Below, piece after piece: positions 8,139 to 16,371 of a stretch of DNA of 39,491 nucleotides. Location of the stretch: positions 1 through 39,491 of the forward strand of contig NKIQ01000026.1 of assembly GCA_002256005.1 (NCBI GenBank), written 5' to 3'. The DNA comes from Alphaproteobacteria bacterium PA4. Its GTDB lineage: Bacteria > Pseudomonadota > Alphaproteobacteria > Sphingomonadales > Sphingomonadaceae. The number at the start of each line of letters is the position of its first letter. The first letter of the stretch is position 1. Position numbers and translations under genes: made by a program. Below the pieces are notes generated by a model that saw nothing but the letters and a program-made list of their open reading frames with translations, was not told the origin of the DNA and searched no databases.

Positions 8139-11018
8139 TCAGTTCATCCGGAAGCGCACGCCGACGCGGAAGCTGCGGCCCAGAATGTCGCTGAACGTCG
8201 GGTTGGCCGACAGGCCGCCTTCCGGCAGCAGGATCGGATCCCGGTCGAACAGGTTGGTGATGTTGAAGAACATCTGCGCGTCCGAATTGCCCACCTTGAT
8301 CTTCGCCGTGAAGTTCAGGTCGGCGTAAAAGGCGCCCGAGATGGAATTGTTGTCGACGGTGGGTGCGGCGGCGGTGCTGGCCGGGCAGGCCGTTGTGCAG
8401 ACCACATAGATGTTGCTGTAGGTGCCGGCGCTGACGCCGCGACCGACGGCGGTGATCGCATAGTGCGGCGTGTCGAAGGTCAGCGAGGCGCGGTAGATCC
8501 ACTTCGGCGTCCCGCTCTGGGTGCCGCTGTTCTGGCCGACGGAGTTGATCGGTATCGAAATGCCGTTGTTGACGGTATTTTCCAGATAGTTGGTGGCGGT
8601 GCCGCGCAGCAGCAATGAACTGGAGCTGCCCTTGAACCATTGATCGAGCGCCATCGCATAACGGGCTTCATAATCGATGCCGCGCACCGTCACCCGCGCA
8701 AAGTTGAACGGGCTGGCCGAGACGACGAAATCGCGAACGCCGCTGGTATCGACGACGATGGCGTCGCAGAATTCCTGCCGGCCTTCCGTGCAGCGCTGGG
8801 CAATGTCATTGGCGAAGAACTGGTTGATGGCGTCCTTGACCTTGAAACGGAACCAGTCGACGGACAGGGAGAAGCCGGGGAGGAAGCGTGGCTGCAACAC
8901 GCCGCCCAGCGTCAGCGCATCCGATATTTCCGGCTTCAGCGCGCGATTGCCGCGGGTGATTTCCAGGAAGGTGCGACCGGCATATTGGCCATAGGCGCTG
9001 CCGGTGCTGAAGTTGTTGCTGCGCGACGTGCCCGACTGGAACAGCTCGTTGAGGTTGGGCGCCCGGATATCGCGCGACACGACACCGCGCAGCCGGATAT
9101 CGTCGATCAGCTGCCAGGTCATCCCGGCCTTCCAGGTGGTGACATAGCCCGAGGTGGAATAATCGGTGGCGCGCACCGCGCCGTTGAATTCGAAGCCGAG
9201 ACCGAGCGGGACGACGGTTTCGAGATAGGCTTCCTTGACGTTGTAACTGCCAAAGGTCGGCAGGAAGTTGCCGACAGCCCAGCCGGTCTGGAATTCGGTC
9301 GGCACAAAGCCCGAGACTTCCTCCTTGCGATATTCGCCGCCGATGGCGACGCTGACATCGCCGGCCCAGGTGGCAAAGGGAATGGTTGACAGGTTGATGC
9401 CGGCAACCGTCTGCTTGAAGCGCTGGTTGCGGTACGGATCGCCCAGCACATTGGCGAAGGCCGCCGGGTTGGCGACGTTGATGCCGAGGCGATTGAGCGG
9501 GACACAGCCATTGGTCGGCGCGGTCAGCGTCGACCGGCAGACGATGGTGCCGGCCGGCACGCCCAGCGCATTGCCGGCCGGGGCGAACACGGCATCGGTG
9601 GCCTGCGCCATCCGCGTGTTGTTCATGATGTCGCGCAGCTGTTCGTTGGTGTCGGTCTGGCCATATTGCGCATAGGCGCTCCACACCGCCTTGTTGCCGA
9701 ACAGGTCGAAATTCCCGCCGGCACCGATCGTGTAGCGCTGCACCTCGCGGTCGCTGTTGTTCTTGCGGAACGGCAGGTCCTGCGCCGATGTGCCGACCGT
9801 GACCGAGGTGACGTTGGTCAGCGCGGCGCTGCCCAGCGCGTTGATCAGATAGGGATTGTCACGCGTCAGCGTGAAGGTGGCGGCCTGCGGCCCCGAATTG
9901 AAAAAGGTCTTGTTCCAGTTGTACGACGCTTCGCCATAGACCTCCAGCCAGTCGGCGATTTCATAGCTGGCCCGGCCGAAGATGCCGCGCCGGTCGTCCG
10001 CGGCATCGAGGCCGATGCGCCGCGACTGGTCGTTCAATTCCCAATCGCCGCCCTGCGTCTGGGTGGCATCGGTCAGCGCGCCGAAGCGATAGGCCTTGGG
10101 GGCGCCGCCGACATCGAAATAGATGCCGCGCAGGGCCGCGCCACCGCTGCCCACCGCCGACCGGATGATGCCGCCGGGCAGCGTGTTCCAGGTGGCAGCG
10201 CCCTTCACCACCAGATTCTGCGGCTGGCCGTTGGTGGCGGTGTAGTTGGGGTTGACCAGCGTGCGGAAGCCGATCTGGTTCCAGGCCCGGTCGGTGTAGA
10301 GAATGGCATCGCGATGGGCATATTCGCCGGCGAACAGCACATGGCCGCGGCCACCGGCAAAGGATGTCCCGACGGCAGCGGAAAAGCTGTAGTTGAAGCC
10401 ATCGCCCTGGCCGGTGAGGCCGGAATCGGCGTCGACCTTGATGCCGGTGAACTTCTTGTCGAGGATGAAGTTGGCGACACCGGCCACAGCGTCCGAGCCA
10501 TAGGCCGCCGAGGCGCCGCCGGTGACGATTTCGACGCTCTTCACCAGCGCCTGCGGGAAGGTGTTGATGTCGACAAGGCCGGTGATGGTCGAGCCGACCG
10601 AGCGACGGCCATCGAGCAGGACCAGCGTGCGCACTTCGCCGAGGTTGCGCAGGTTGAGCGTGTTGACGCCGGCAAGCCCCGAGCTGATCGCCAGCCGCGA
10701 GTTGGCCGGGCGGGTGCTGCCCGCCAGCGCCGGCTGCTGGTTGACGAAGTCGGCGAGGTTGTTGGTGGGCGACTGGTTGAGAATTTCCTGCTGCGACAGG
10801 ATGTTGAGCGGCGTCGGCGATTTGAAGCCATCGCGCACGACGCGGCTGCCGGTGATGACGATCTGTTCGGCGGTTTCGGCGTCGGTGGCTGTCGCCGTAC
10901 TGGCGGGTGCGCTCTGGGCGAGCGCCGGCGCGGCCCCCAACAGCCCCAGCGTCGCCAGCGCCAGCACAAAGCCGCTGCCATCGCCCAGCGACCGACGAAT
11001 TTTGCCACAATCCCGCAT
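8139..11018 (-). CDS. TonB-dependent outer-membrane receptor
   Basis: A 959-aa ligand-gated outer-membrane transporter energised by TonB-ExbBD. The N-terminus has a signal peptide ending APALAQ (residue 35). A TonB box, EQIVITG, is at residues 51-57, and the plug domain follows (residues about 63-180, with LLDGRRSVGS and VEIVTGGASAAYGSDAVAGVANFIL). The rest is a 22-strand barrel with an ARYAMALDQW-type late barrel segment, ending GRSFRVGVRFRMN. It belongs to the large sphingomonad type with no N-terminal signalling extension, so it is not a FecA-like transducer. The ATG is preceded by AGGGGG. It is divergent from a penicillin-acylase-family gene, which suggests uptake of an amide or peptide-like compound, but the substrate cannot be read from sequence. 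Confidence 0.95.
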   Translation of the reverse strand: MRDCGKIRRSLGDGSGFVLALATLGLLGAAPALAQSAPASTATATDAETAEQIVITGSRVVRDGFKSPTPLNILSQQEILNQSPTNNLADFVNQQPALAGSTRPANSRLAISSGLAGVNTLNLRNLGEVRTLVLLDGRRSVGSTITGLVDINTFPQALVKSVEIVTGGASAAYGSDAVAGVANFILDKKFTGIKVDADSGLTGQGDGFNYSFSAAVGTSFAGGRGHVLFAGEYAHRDAILYTDRAWNQIGFRTLVNPNYTATNGQPQNLVVKGAATWNTLPGGIIRSAVGSGGAALRGIYFDVGGAPKAYRFGALTDATQTQGGDWELNDQSRRIGLDAADDRRGIFGRASYEIADWLEVYGEASYNWNKTFFNSGPQAATFTLTRDNPYLINALGSAALTNVTSVTVGTSAQDLPFRKNNSDREVQRYTIGAGGNFDLFGNKAVWSAYAQYGQTDTNEQLRDIMNNTRMAQATDAVFAPAGNALGVPAGTIVCRSTLTAPTNGCVPLNRLGINVANPAAFANVLGDPYRNQRFKQTVAGINLSTIPFATWAGDVSVAIGGEYRKEEVSGFVPTEFQTGWAVGNFLPTFGSYNVKEAYLETVVPLGLGFEFNGAVRATDYSTSGYVTTWKAGMTWQLIDDIRLRGVVSRDIRAPNLNELFQSGTSRSNNFSTGSAYGQYAGRTFLEITRGNRALKPEISDALTLGGVLQPRFLPGFSLSVDWFRFKVKDAINQFFANDIAQRCTEGRQEFCDAIVVDTSGVRDFVVSASPFNFARVTVRGIDYEARYAMALDQWFKGSSSSLLLRGTATNYLENTVNNGISIPINSVGQNSGTQSGTPKWIYRASLTFDTPHYAITAVGRGVSAGTYSNIYVVCTTACPASTAAAPTVDNNSISGAFYADLNFTAKIKVGNSDAQMFFNITNLFDRDPILLPEGGLSANPTFSDILGRSFRVGVRFRMN

Positions 11019-11124
11019 CGAAACCCCCTAGACCTGATTTTGGGCGCAGCACCACGCGACCGCAATTGTGCCTGCCCGACCCCCGAAACCAACCCGCTCG
11101 CACCGACGAGACGCGCACCGGCTG

Positions 11125-11140
11125 TGTTGCGTTAACAACA
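11125..11140. promoter_or_regulatory. Candidate operator in the TonB-receptor/acylase divergent promoter region
   Basis: TGTTG (11125-11129), six bases, CAACA (11136-11140), centred on a GTTAAC palindrome. It sits in the 216-bp intergenic region that must hold both promoters. The size resembles sites for dimeric repressors, but no regulator gene is adjacent. This is a low-confidence inference. Confidence 0.25.
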
Positions 11141-11234
11141 TTGCAGGCCGGGTTCATGTGGTCAATAGTTCGCACCAGCGGCGTTTGAGCAACATAATCA
11201 ACCGCTAATTTGGCGCGGACGACGGGGGGCCTTG

Positions 11235-13616
11235 GTGATCCAGCGACGAGCATTTCTGTTGGCGTCGGTCGCGGCACTGGCCCTGCCGGGGCGCACCGCC
11301 GCCGGGGCAAGCGCCGTGCCGGGCGGTGTGACCGGGGTTCGCCTTGCGGGCGCTGAGGCGCCCATCGAAATCATCGAGGATGCGCTCGGCATCCCCCATG
11401 TCCGGGCACAGTCGCTGCACGACGCCTTTTTCGGCCAGGGCTATCTGGTGGCGCGGGATCGGCTGTTCCAGATCGACCAGCAGTATCGGCGCGAGCAGGG
11501 GCGGATGGCGGAAGCCTTTGGCCCCGGCTTTGTCGCCGCCGACACGGCCGCGCGGCTGTTCCACTATCGCGGCGATATCGATGCCGAACTGGCGGCGATG
11601 CCGGCCGGCGTGCTCGAGTCTGCAAAGGGCTATGTCGCCGGCATCAACGCCCGCATCGCCGAGCTGGAGGCCGACCCGGCGCAACTGCCCCCCGAATATC
11701 CGGCGCTCGGCCTGCGGCCCCTGCGCTGGGACCTGCGCGATCTGGCGCGGGCGCGCGGAGTCGAAACCGGCGATGCGGAAGACGAGATCCGCCGGGCCCG
11801 GCTGGCGGCGCTGGGCCTGTTGGAGGTCGACCGGCTGATGTCGCCGTTGCGCCCGGCCTGGGATTTCAGGCTGCCGGACGGTCTCGATGTCGCCGCCGTC
11901 AGCGATGCCGATCTCGGCCTGCTGGCGGCCTCGGCGCGGCCGCAACCCTTTGGCGCGCTGGAACTGGCCGGGGCCGACCCCGAGGAGCGCCGTGCCGGCC
12001 GCCTCGCGCAGGGCAGCAATGCCTGGACGATTGCCGCCAGCCGCAGCGCCACCGGCCGGCCCATCTTGGCCAACGACCCGCATCTCGGCATCGGCAGCTT
12101 CAGCCCGCGGCACATCGTGCATCTGACGGCCCCCGGACTGGACGTGATCGGCGCCGGCGCGCCCGGCCAGCCCGGCATCATGCAGGGCCATACCGACCGC
12201 TTCGCCTTTGGCCGCACCAATTCGCACATCGACCAGACCGACCTGTTCATCCTGAAGACCGCGGCGGATGACCCCGACCGCTATTGGCACAAGGGCGAAT
12301 GGCAGCGCTTCGAGATCTTCGACGAGACGATCACGGTGAAGGGGGGCGCGGCACAGCCGGTGCGGCTGCGCTATGCCGGCGGTCGGCCGATCGTGGCGCA
12401 AGATCCGGCCCGCCAGCGCGCCACGGCCTTTGCCACCTGCGACATGCTGCCCGGCGCGCTGATGCGCTTTGCCATCATCGCCATCAATCTGGCGACCGGC
12501 TGGCCGTCGCTGATGGAGGCTTTCCGGCTGCACGTCTCGCCGACCAATTTCCATTATGCCGATATCGACGGCAACACCGGCTGGCAGATCATCGGCTTTG
12601 CGCCGCGCCGGCCCCGGCATGATGGCCTGTTGCCCGCCCCCGGCGATGGCGACCATGATTGGAATGGCCTGATCCCGGTCAGCGAGCTGCCGCATCTCGA
12701 CAATCCGAAACAGGGCTGGTTCGCCTCGGCCAACCAGCTCAACCTGCCGGCGGACTATCCCCACGCCAGAAAGATCATCGGCTTCGAATGGAGCGACCCC
12801 TTCCGGCACGACCGGATCTGCGAGGTGCTGAAGGCGCAGCCCCGGCACGGCATCGCCGACAGCATCGCGCTGCAGCATGATGTCCAGTCGCTGCCGGCGC
12901 GGGCGCTGCTGAGGCTGATCCCGGCCAATGTCTCGGCAGCGGCGGCCCCGGCGGCGGCGCTGATGCGCGGCTGGGATGGCGCGATGACCGCCGACAGCGC
13001 GGCGGCGCTGCTCTACCAGATGGTGCTGCCCGAACTGCTCGCCGCCTATCGCCTGGCGGTGGTGCCTGCAGCGGCGCGTGACCTGATCCCGTCGGTCAAT
13101 CTGCACGACATGCTGCAGGCGCTGGCGGCGCCCGATGCGCGGCTCGGCCCGCAGCCCGCCGCCGCCCGCGATGCGATGATCGATGCGGCGCTGGCGGCGG
13201 GGTGGCAGACGGCGTTGGCGCGCGGCGGCGCCGATCCGGCCGGCTGGCGCTGGGGCGATCTGCACCGCGTTGCCATCACCCATCCCCTGGCGATGCTGCC
13301 GCGCATCGCGGCGGCCTTCCCCGCCATCGACGGCGGCCGCTCTGGCGGTGACGGCTCGACGCCCATGGCGCGCGGCCTCAACGTCAGGCGCGGCTATGGC
13401 GTCACCCATGGCGCCAGCTATCTGCAGGTCATCGATGTCGGCGGCTGGGACAACAGCCGCTTCCTGCTGCTGCCCGGCCAGTCCGCCGATCCGCGCTCCC
13501 CCCAATATCGGGACTTCTACGACCGCTGGCTGGCCGGGGACATGCAGCCCTTGTGGTTCAGCCGGGCGGCGGTCGATGCGCATGCGGCGCGGCGGCTGTT
13601 GTTGACGCCGGCCTGA
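11235..13616 (+). CDS. Penicillin acylase-family N-terminal nucleophile amidase, probably Tat-exported
   Basis: A 793-aa precursor of the penicillin G acylase/acyl-homoserine-lactone acylase family. Such enzymes self-cleave into alpha and beta subunits; the new N-terminal Ser of the beta subunit is the nucleophile. Here that is Ser261 in the QGSNAW motif, followed by the family block GRPILANDPHLGI. The N-terminus (QRRAFLLASVAALALPG) looks like a twin-arginine signal, fitting a periplasmic enzyme. The GTG at 11235 is chosen because GGGGGG lies 5 nt upstream; TTG at 11232 is the alternative. It is divergent from a TonB receptor and nearly abuts dacB (12-bp gap, convergent). Possible substrates include acyl-homoserine lactones, N-acyl amino acids or beta-lactams; the sequence does not decide between them. 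Confidence 0.88.
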   Translation: MIQRRAFLLASVAALALPGRTAAGASAVPGGVTGVRLAGAEAPIEIIEDALGIPHVRAQSLHDAFFGQGYLVARDRLFQIDQQYRREQGRMAEAFGPGFVAADTAARLFHYRGDIDAELAAMPAGVLESAKGYVAGINARIAELEADPAQLPPEYPALGLRPLRWDLRDLARARGVETGDAEDEIRRARLAALGLLEVDRLMSPLRPAWDFRLPDGLDVAAVSDADLGLLAASARPQPFGALELAGADPEERRAGRLAQGSNAWTIAASRSATGRPILANDPHLGIGSFSPRHIVHLTAPGLDVIGAGAPGQPGIMQGHTDRFAFGRTNSHIDQTDLFILKTAADDPDRYWHKGEWQRFEIFDETITVKGGAAQPVRLRYAGGRPIVAQDPARQRATAFATCDMLPGALMRFAIIAINLATGWPSLMEAFRLHVSPTNFHYADIDGNTGWQIIGFAPRRPRHDGLLPAPGDGDHDWNGLIPVSELPHLDNPKQGWFASANQLNLPADYPHARKIIGFEWSDPFRHDRICEVLKAQPRHGIADSIALQHDVQSLPARALLRLIPANVSAAAAPAAALMRGWDGAMTADSAAALLYQMVLPELLAAYRLAVVPAAARDLIPSVNLHDMLQALAAPDARLGPQPAAARDAMIDAALAAGWQTALARGGADPAGWRWGDLHRVAITHPLAMLPRIAAAFPAIDGGRSGGDGSTPMARGLNVRRGYGVTHGASYLQVIDVGGWDNSRFLLLPGQSADPRSPQYRDFYDRWLAGDMQPLWFSRAAVDAHAARRLLLTPA

Positions 13617-13628
13617 GCCGGCGGCGCG

Positions 13629-15080
13629 TCAATTGGCTTCGGCGATGGCGACCAGCGCCTTGTCGACGACTGCGGTGGCACGCGCGTCGCTACCTTCGGG
13701 CATGTCGTTGGCCAGCATCGAGAAGGCCAGCGTGCGGCCGCTGCGGGTGACGAGATAGCCCGACAGCGCACGCGTCGCGTTGAGCGAGCCGGTCTTGGCG
13801 AACAGCTTGCCCTGCAGCAGCGTGCCCTTGAAGCGGTTGCGCAGCGTGCCATCGACACCGGCAACCGACAGCGTGTCGCGCCACGCCGCGCCCCAGGGTT
13901 GCCCGGCCGCCCAGACCAGCAGGCGCGTGGCGGCGCGCGGCGTGATGCGGTTGTACGAGGACATGCCCGCGCCATCGGCAAAGGTGAAGCTGGCGGCGGG
14001 GAGCTGCGCCGCTGTCATGACGGCGCGCAGTGCCGCCTGCCCGTCGGCAATCGAGCCGCTGCCCGCCTGCCGGCCGATGCGGCGCAGCATCAGATCGGCA
14101 TAGAGATTCTGGCTGATCTTGTTGATGATCGCCATGTCGGCGGCGAGATCGGGCGGCGGCAATTCGGCCAGCATCTCGGGCTGCGGCGGCCGCGGCGGTG
14201 GCGCGCTGCCCCGCACCGCCGGATCGTCAGCCGGTGATAGCGGCCGGTGCCGCGTGCCGATAGCGCCGGTCACCGTGACGCCCTGTGCCTGCAACAGCCG
14301 GCGCAGCGACCAGGCGGCATAGTCCGCCGGATCATCGATGCCGAACTCCAGCTTCACGGGCCTTGCCGCCGCGCCGATGGTGCCGGTCAGCCGGATCAGC
14401 CTGCTGTTGGGCGCGCGCGCGGCGACAATGGCGTCACCGTCTCCGGCCACCGTCACGATGCGGTTGTCGACCTCGAAATAGGGGGCGATGGCCAGCGCCG
14501 GCGTCGCGCCCGGGGCCGCCGGCGTGACCATGGCGATGATCATATTGTCATCGAGGCTGAGCGCCGAAATGCCGGTGCCGGATTCGGTCTGGATATTGTT
14601 CCAGCTCATCCCCGGTCCCCAGGGTTCGGCCGGAAACCAGCTGTCATCGCCGATGACATGGCGGACGCGCCGGGTCCTGGCCGCCACCGCCTCGGCCAGC
14701 ACCTGCAAACAGCTGGTGCAATCGGCACCGGACGACAGGCGGGCCTGGCCCCGGCCATGCAGGATGACATCGACCTGCCCCGGCCCGGCCGGCTCCAGCC
14801 GCACGCCGGTGCCGGTGGCGGCCGCCTGCAGTGCCGCCAGATCGGCAAAGGCCGTGGCGGTGACGAACATCTTGGTATTGGACGCCGGAATGAACCGGCC
14901 ATCGGGGTTGATGGCGAGCAGCGGTTTGCCATCCAATGCCGTCACCATCACGCCATAGCGCGTCCCGCCGGGGCCCTGCGCCAGAATGGCCTCCACCATG
15001 GGCTGCAACGACGGTGCCGGCTGCGCAGCGGCGATCGTGCCGGACAGGGCGAGAGCAACAAGCAGGGCGAAGCGGCGCAT
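13629..15080 (-). CDS. dacB: D-alanyl-D-alanine carboxypeptidase/endopeptidase (PBP4 type, peptidase S13)
   Basis: A 483-aa periplasmic penicillin-binding protein that trims or cleaves peptidoglycan peptide crosslinks. The signal peptide is residues 1-20 (ends TIAAAQ). The three active-site motifs are in order: SxxK at Ser67-Lys70 (PASNTKMF), SxN at Ser323-Asn325 (KISQNLYAD) and KTG at 429-431 (LFAKTGSLN). The long insertion between the first two motifs is characteristic of PBP4. The ATG at 15078-15080 is preceded by AAGGTGGG; a longer in-frame start at 15155 would add 25 residues ahead of the signal peptide and run into a repeat element. The neighbouring ampG-like and AmiE-like genes on the same strand suggest a cell-wall turnover locus, although a 217-bp repeat separates them. 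Confidence 0.93.
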   Translation of the reverse strand: MRRFALLVALALSGTIAAAQPAPSLQPMVEAILAQGPGGTRYGVMVTALDGKPLLAINPDGRFIPASNTKMFVTATAFADLAALQAAATGTGVRLEPAGPGQVDVILHGRGQARLSSGADCTSCLQVLAEAVAARTRRVRHVIGDDSWFPAEPWGPGMSWNNIQTESGTGISALSLDDNMIIAMVTPAAPGATPALAIAPYFEVDNRIVTVAGDGDAIVAARAPNSRLIRLTGTIGAAARPVKLEFGIDDPADYAAWSLRRLLQAQGVTVTGAIGTRHRPLSPADDPAVRGSAPPPRPPQPEMLAELPPPDLAADMAIINKISQNLYADLMLRRIGRQAGSGSIADGQAALRAVMTAAQLPAASFTFADGAGMSSYNRITPRAATRLLVWAAGQPWGAAWRDTLSVAGVDGTLRNRFKGTLLQGKLFAKTGSLNATRALSGYLVTRSGRTLAFSMLANDMPEGSDARATAVVDKALVAIAEAN

Positions 15081-15139
15081 GCCCCACCTTAGCCCGAAAC
15101 AACCGCAGCCTGGCAAGTGACGGCGTGTCGGGGTTGTCG

Positions 15140-15356
15140 TGGGGGGTATCGACATTCAAGTTTTCAAGAGCCTCCGGCGGCTGGGGCCGCAGGCCCCAGA
15201 CCCCATTTCGCTTTGATTTGGTCTCGAAAGCCGCCTGCGGTGCCGTGCAGTAGCCAGTAAATGGGGTCTGGGGCCAAGGCCCCAGCCGCCGGAGGCTCCA
15301 TTGTCATTGCAATCAGCGTTCAGCACGTCCGAAATGCTGACTGTCGATACCCCCTA
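15140..15356. repeat. Family A palindromic element, copy 1 (MITE-like)
   Basis: Non-coding element of 217 bp. Terminal inverted repeats of 15 bp (15140-15154 and 15342-15356, 14/15 paired) have the inward sequence TRGGGGGTATCGACA. An internal palindrome pairs 15170-15207 with 15260-15296 (GCCTCCGGCGGCTGGGGCC...). The right part carries GCAATCAGCGTTCAGCAC, shared with copy 2. The right terminus reads CTA on the plus strand at 15354-15356, which is the TAG stop of the minus-strand hydrolase gene. The left terminus has TGG in place of TAG and lies upstream of dacB. It has the architecture of a non-autonomous mobile or dispersed repeat; no transposase is encoded. Confidence 0.85.
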
Positions 15357-16364
15357 GCCCAGCGCCGCGCTCAGCGCGTCGCCCACTGCCGGGCGCAGCG
15401 TGAAGATGCCGCTGTCCCTGTGGCGGCTCGGGTGGACGCGATTGGTCAGCAGGGTCCAGGCCAGCCCGCACTCGAAATCGATCCACAGGCCGGTGCCGGT
15501 AAAGCCGGTGTGGCCGATGGTGTCAGGCGAGCAGGCGTCGCCTCCGGACCAGCCGGGAAAGGCGCGTTCCCAGCCGCAGGTGCGGTGGCCGAACTGGGCG
15601 GTGCGGATTTGCGCCAGCATCGCCGGCGACAGAAGTTCGCCGCGCAGCAGCGCGTGCGCAAAGTCCAGCACGCCATCGACGGTGCCGAACAGCCCGGCAT
15701 GCCCCGCCGCGCCGCCCAGGGCATGGGCATTTTCGTCATGCACCTCGCCTTGCAGCAGCCGGCCGCGCCATTGGCAGACTTCGGTGGCGACCGAAGGGCC
15801 GGGCGGCGGCCCATAGCCGAGCCCGGCGCCGAGCGGCCACGCCGACAGCGGCGCGCCGGTCAGCCGTTCGATGGCGATGCCGAGCAGGATGAAATTGATG
15901 TCGGAATAGACCGGCGGACCCGGCCGCCATTCGCGTTGCAGGACAAAGGCACGCAGCCGGGCCGGATCATCGCCATAGGTATAGATCGGCGCGACAGCCG
16001 GCAGGAAGGTGCGATGCGCGAGGCAATCCCGGAAGGTCAGCCGGCGTTCGGCGGCATTGGCGACATCATATTGGCGCAGGTCGGGGATGGCATCGGTCAG
16101 CGGGCGGTCGAGGTCGAGCCGGCCCTGTTCCGCCAGTTGCAGGATGATCGTCGTAGTGGCGATGACCTTGGAAACCGAAGCCAGGTCGAACCAGTGATCG
16201 CGGGTCAGCGGCTCCGGCGCCGGCAGCAGCGCCGCCGCCCCGGCCAGTCGCACCGCGCGCGCGCCATTGGCGCGGACCACCCCCAGGGTCGCACCGGGGA
16301 TGTCGCCGCGCGCGACCGCGGCCCGGGCGGGGGCAAAGGCCGTTTCACAGGCGTGTTCCAGCAT
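15354..16364 (-). CDS. Beta-lactamase-fold serine hydrolase, cytoplasmic; AmiE/YbbE-like candidate
   Basis: A 336-aa serine hydrolase of the class C beta-lactamase family (PF00144). Active-site motifs: Ser63-Lys66 (LASVSKVIAT), Tyr153-Ser-Asp155 (VYSDINFILLG) at the YxN position, and His285-Thr-Gly (GHTGFTGTG). The block GEVHDENAHALGGAAGHAGL resembles the subgroup of Bacillus subtilis AmiE (YbbE), a MurNAc-L-alanine amidase in muropeptide recycling. There is no signal peptide, so the enzyme is probably cytoplasmic, unlike true beta-lactamases. The gene starts 7 nt after the stop of the AmpG-like permease and is surely cotranscribed with it. Its TAG stop is formed by the end of repeat A. Amidase activity is inference; an esterase role is the alternative. 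Confidence 0.8.
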   Translation of the reverse strand: MLEHACETAFAPARAAVARGDIPGATLGVVRANGARAVRLAGAAALLPAPEPLTRDHWFDLASVSKVIATTTIILQLAEQGRLDLDRPLTDAIPDLRQYDVANAAERRLTFRDCLAHRTFLPAVAPIYTYGDDPARLRAFVLQREWRPGPPVYSDINFILLGIAIERLTGAPLSAWPLGAGLGYGPPPGPSVATEVCQWRGRLLQGEVHDENAHALGGAAGHAGLFGTVDGVLDFAHALLRGELLSPAMLAQIRTAQFGHRTCGWERAFPGWSGGDACSPDTIGHTGFTGTGLWIDFECGLAWTLLTNRVHPSRHRDSGIFTLRPAVGDALSAALG

Positions 16365-16371
16365 CAGGGCC

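Noticed and set aside
11024-11036. TAGGGGGTTTCG-like sequence just upstream of the TonB receptor start, similar to the family A terminus
   Set aside because: It lacks the GTATCGACA core and any internal palindrome, and it works as the ribosome-binding site. The resemblance is probably chance.
15354-16364. A true secreted class C beta-lactamase (resistance gene)
   Set aside because: There is no signal peptide and the motif at the YxN position is YSD. The operon with an AmpG-like permease and the AmiE-like block point to wall recycling instead.
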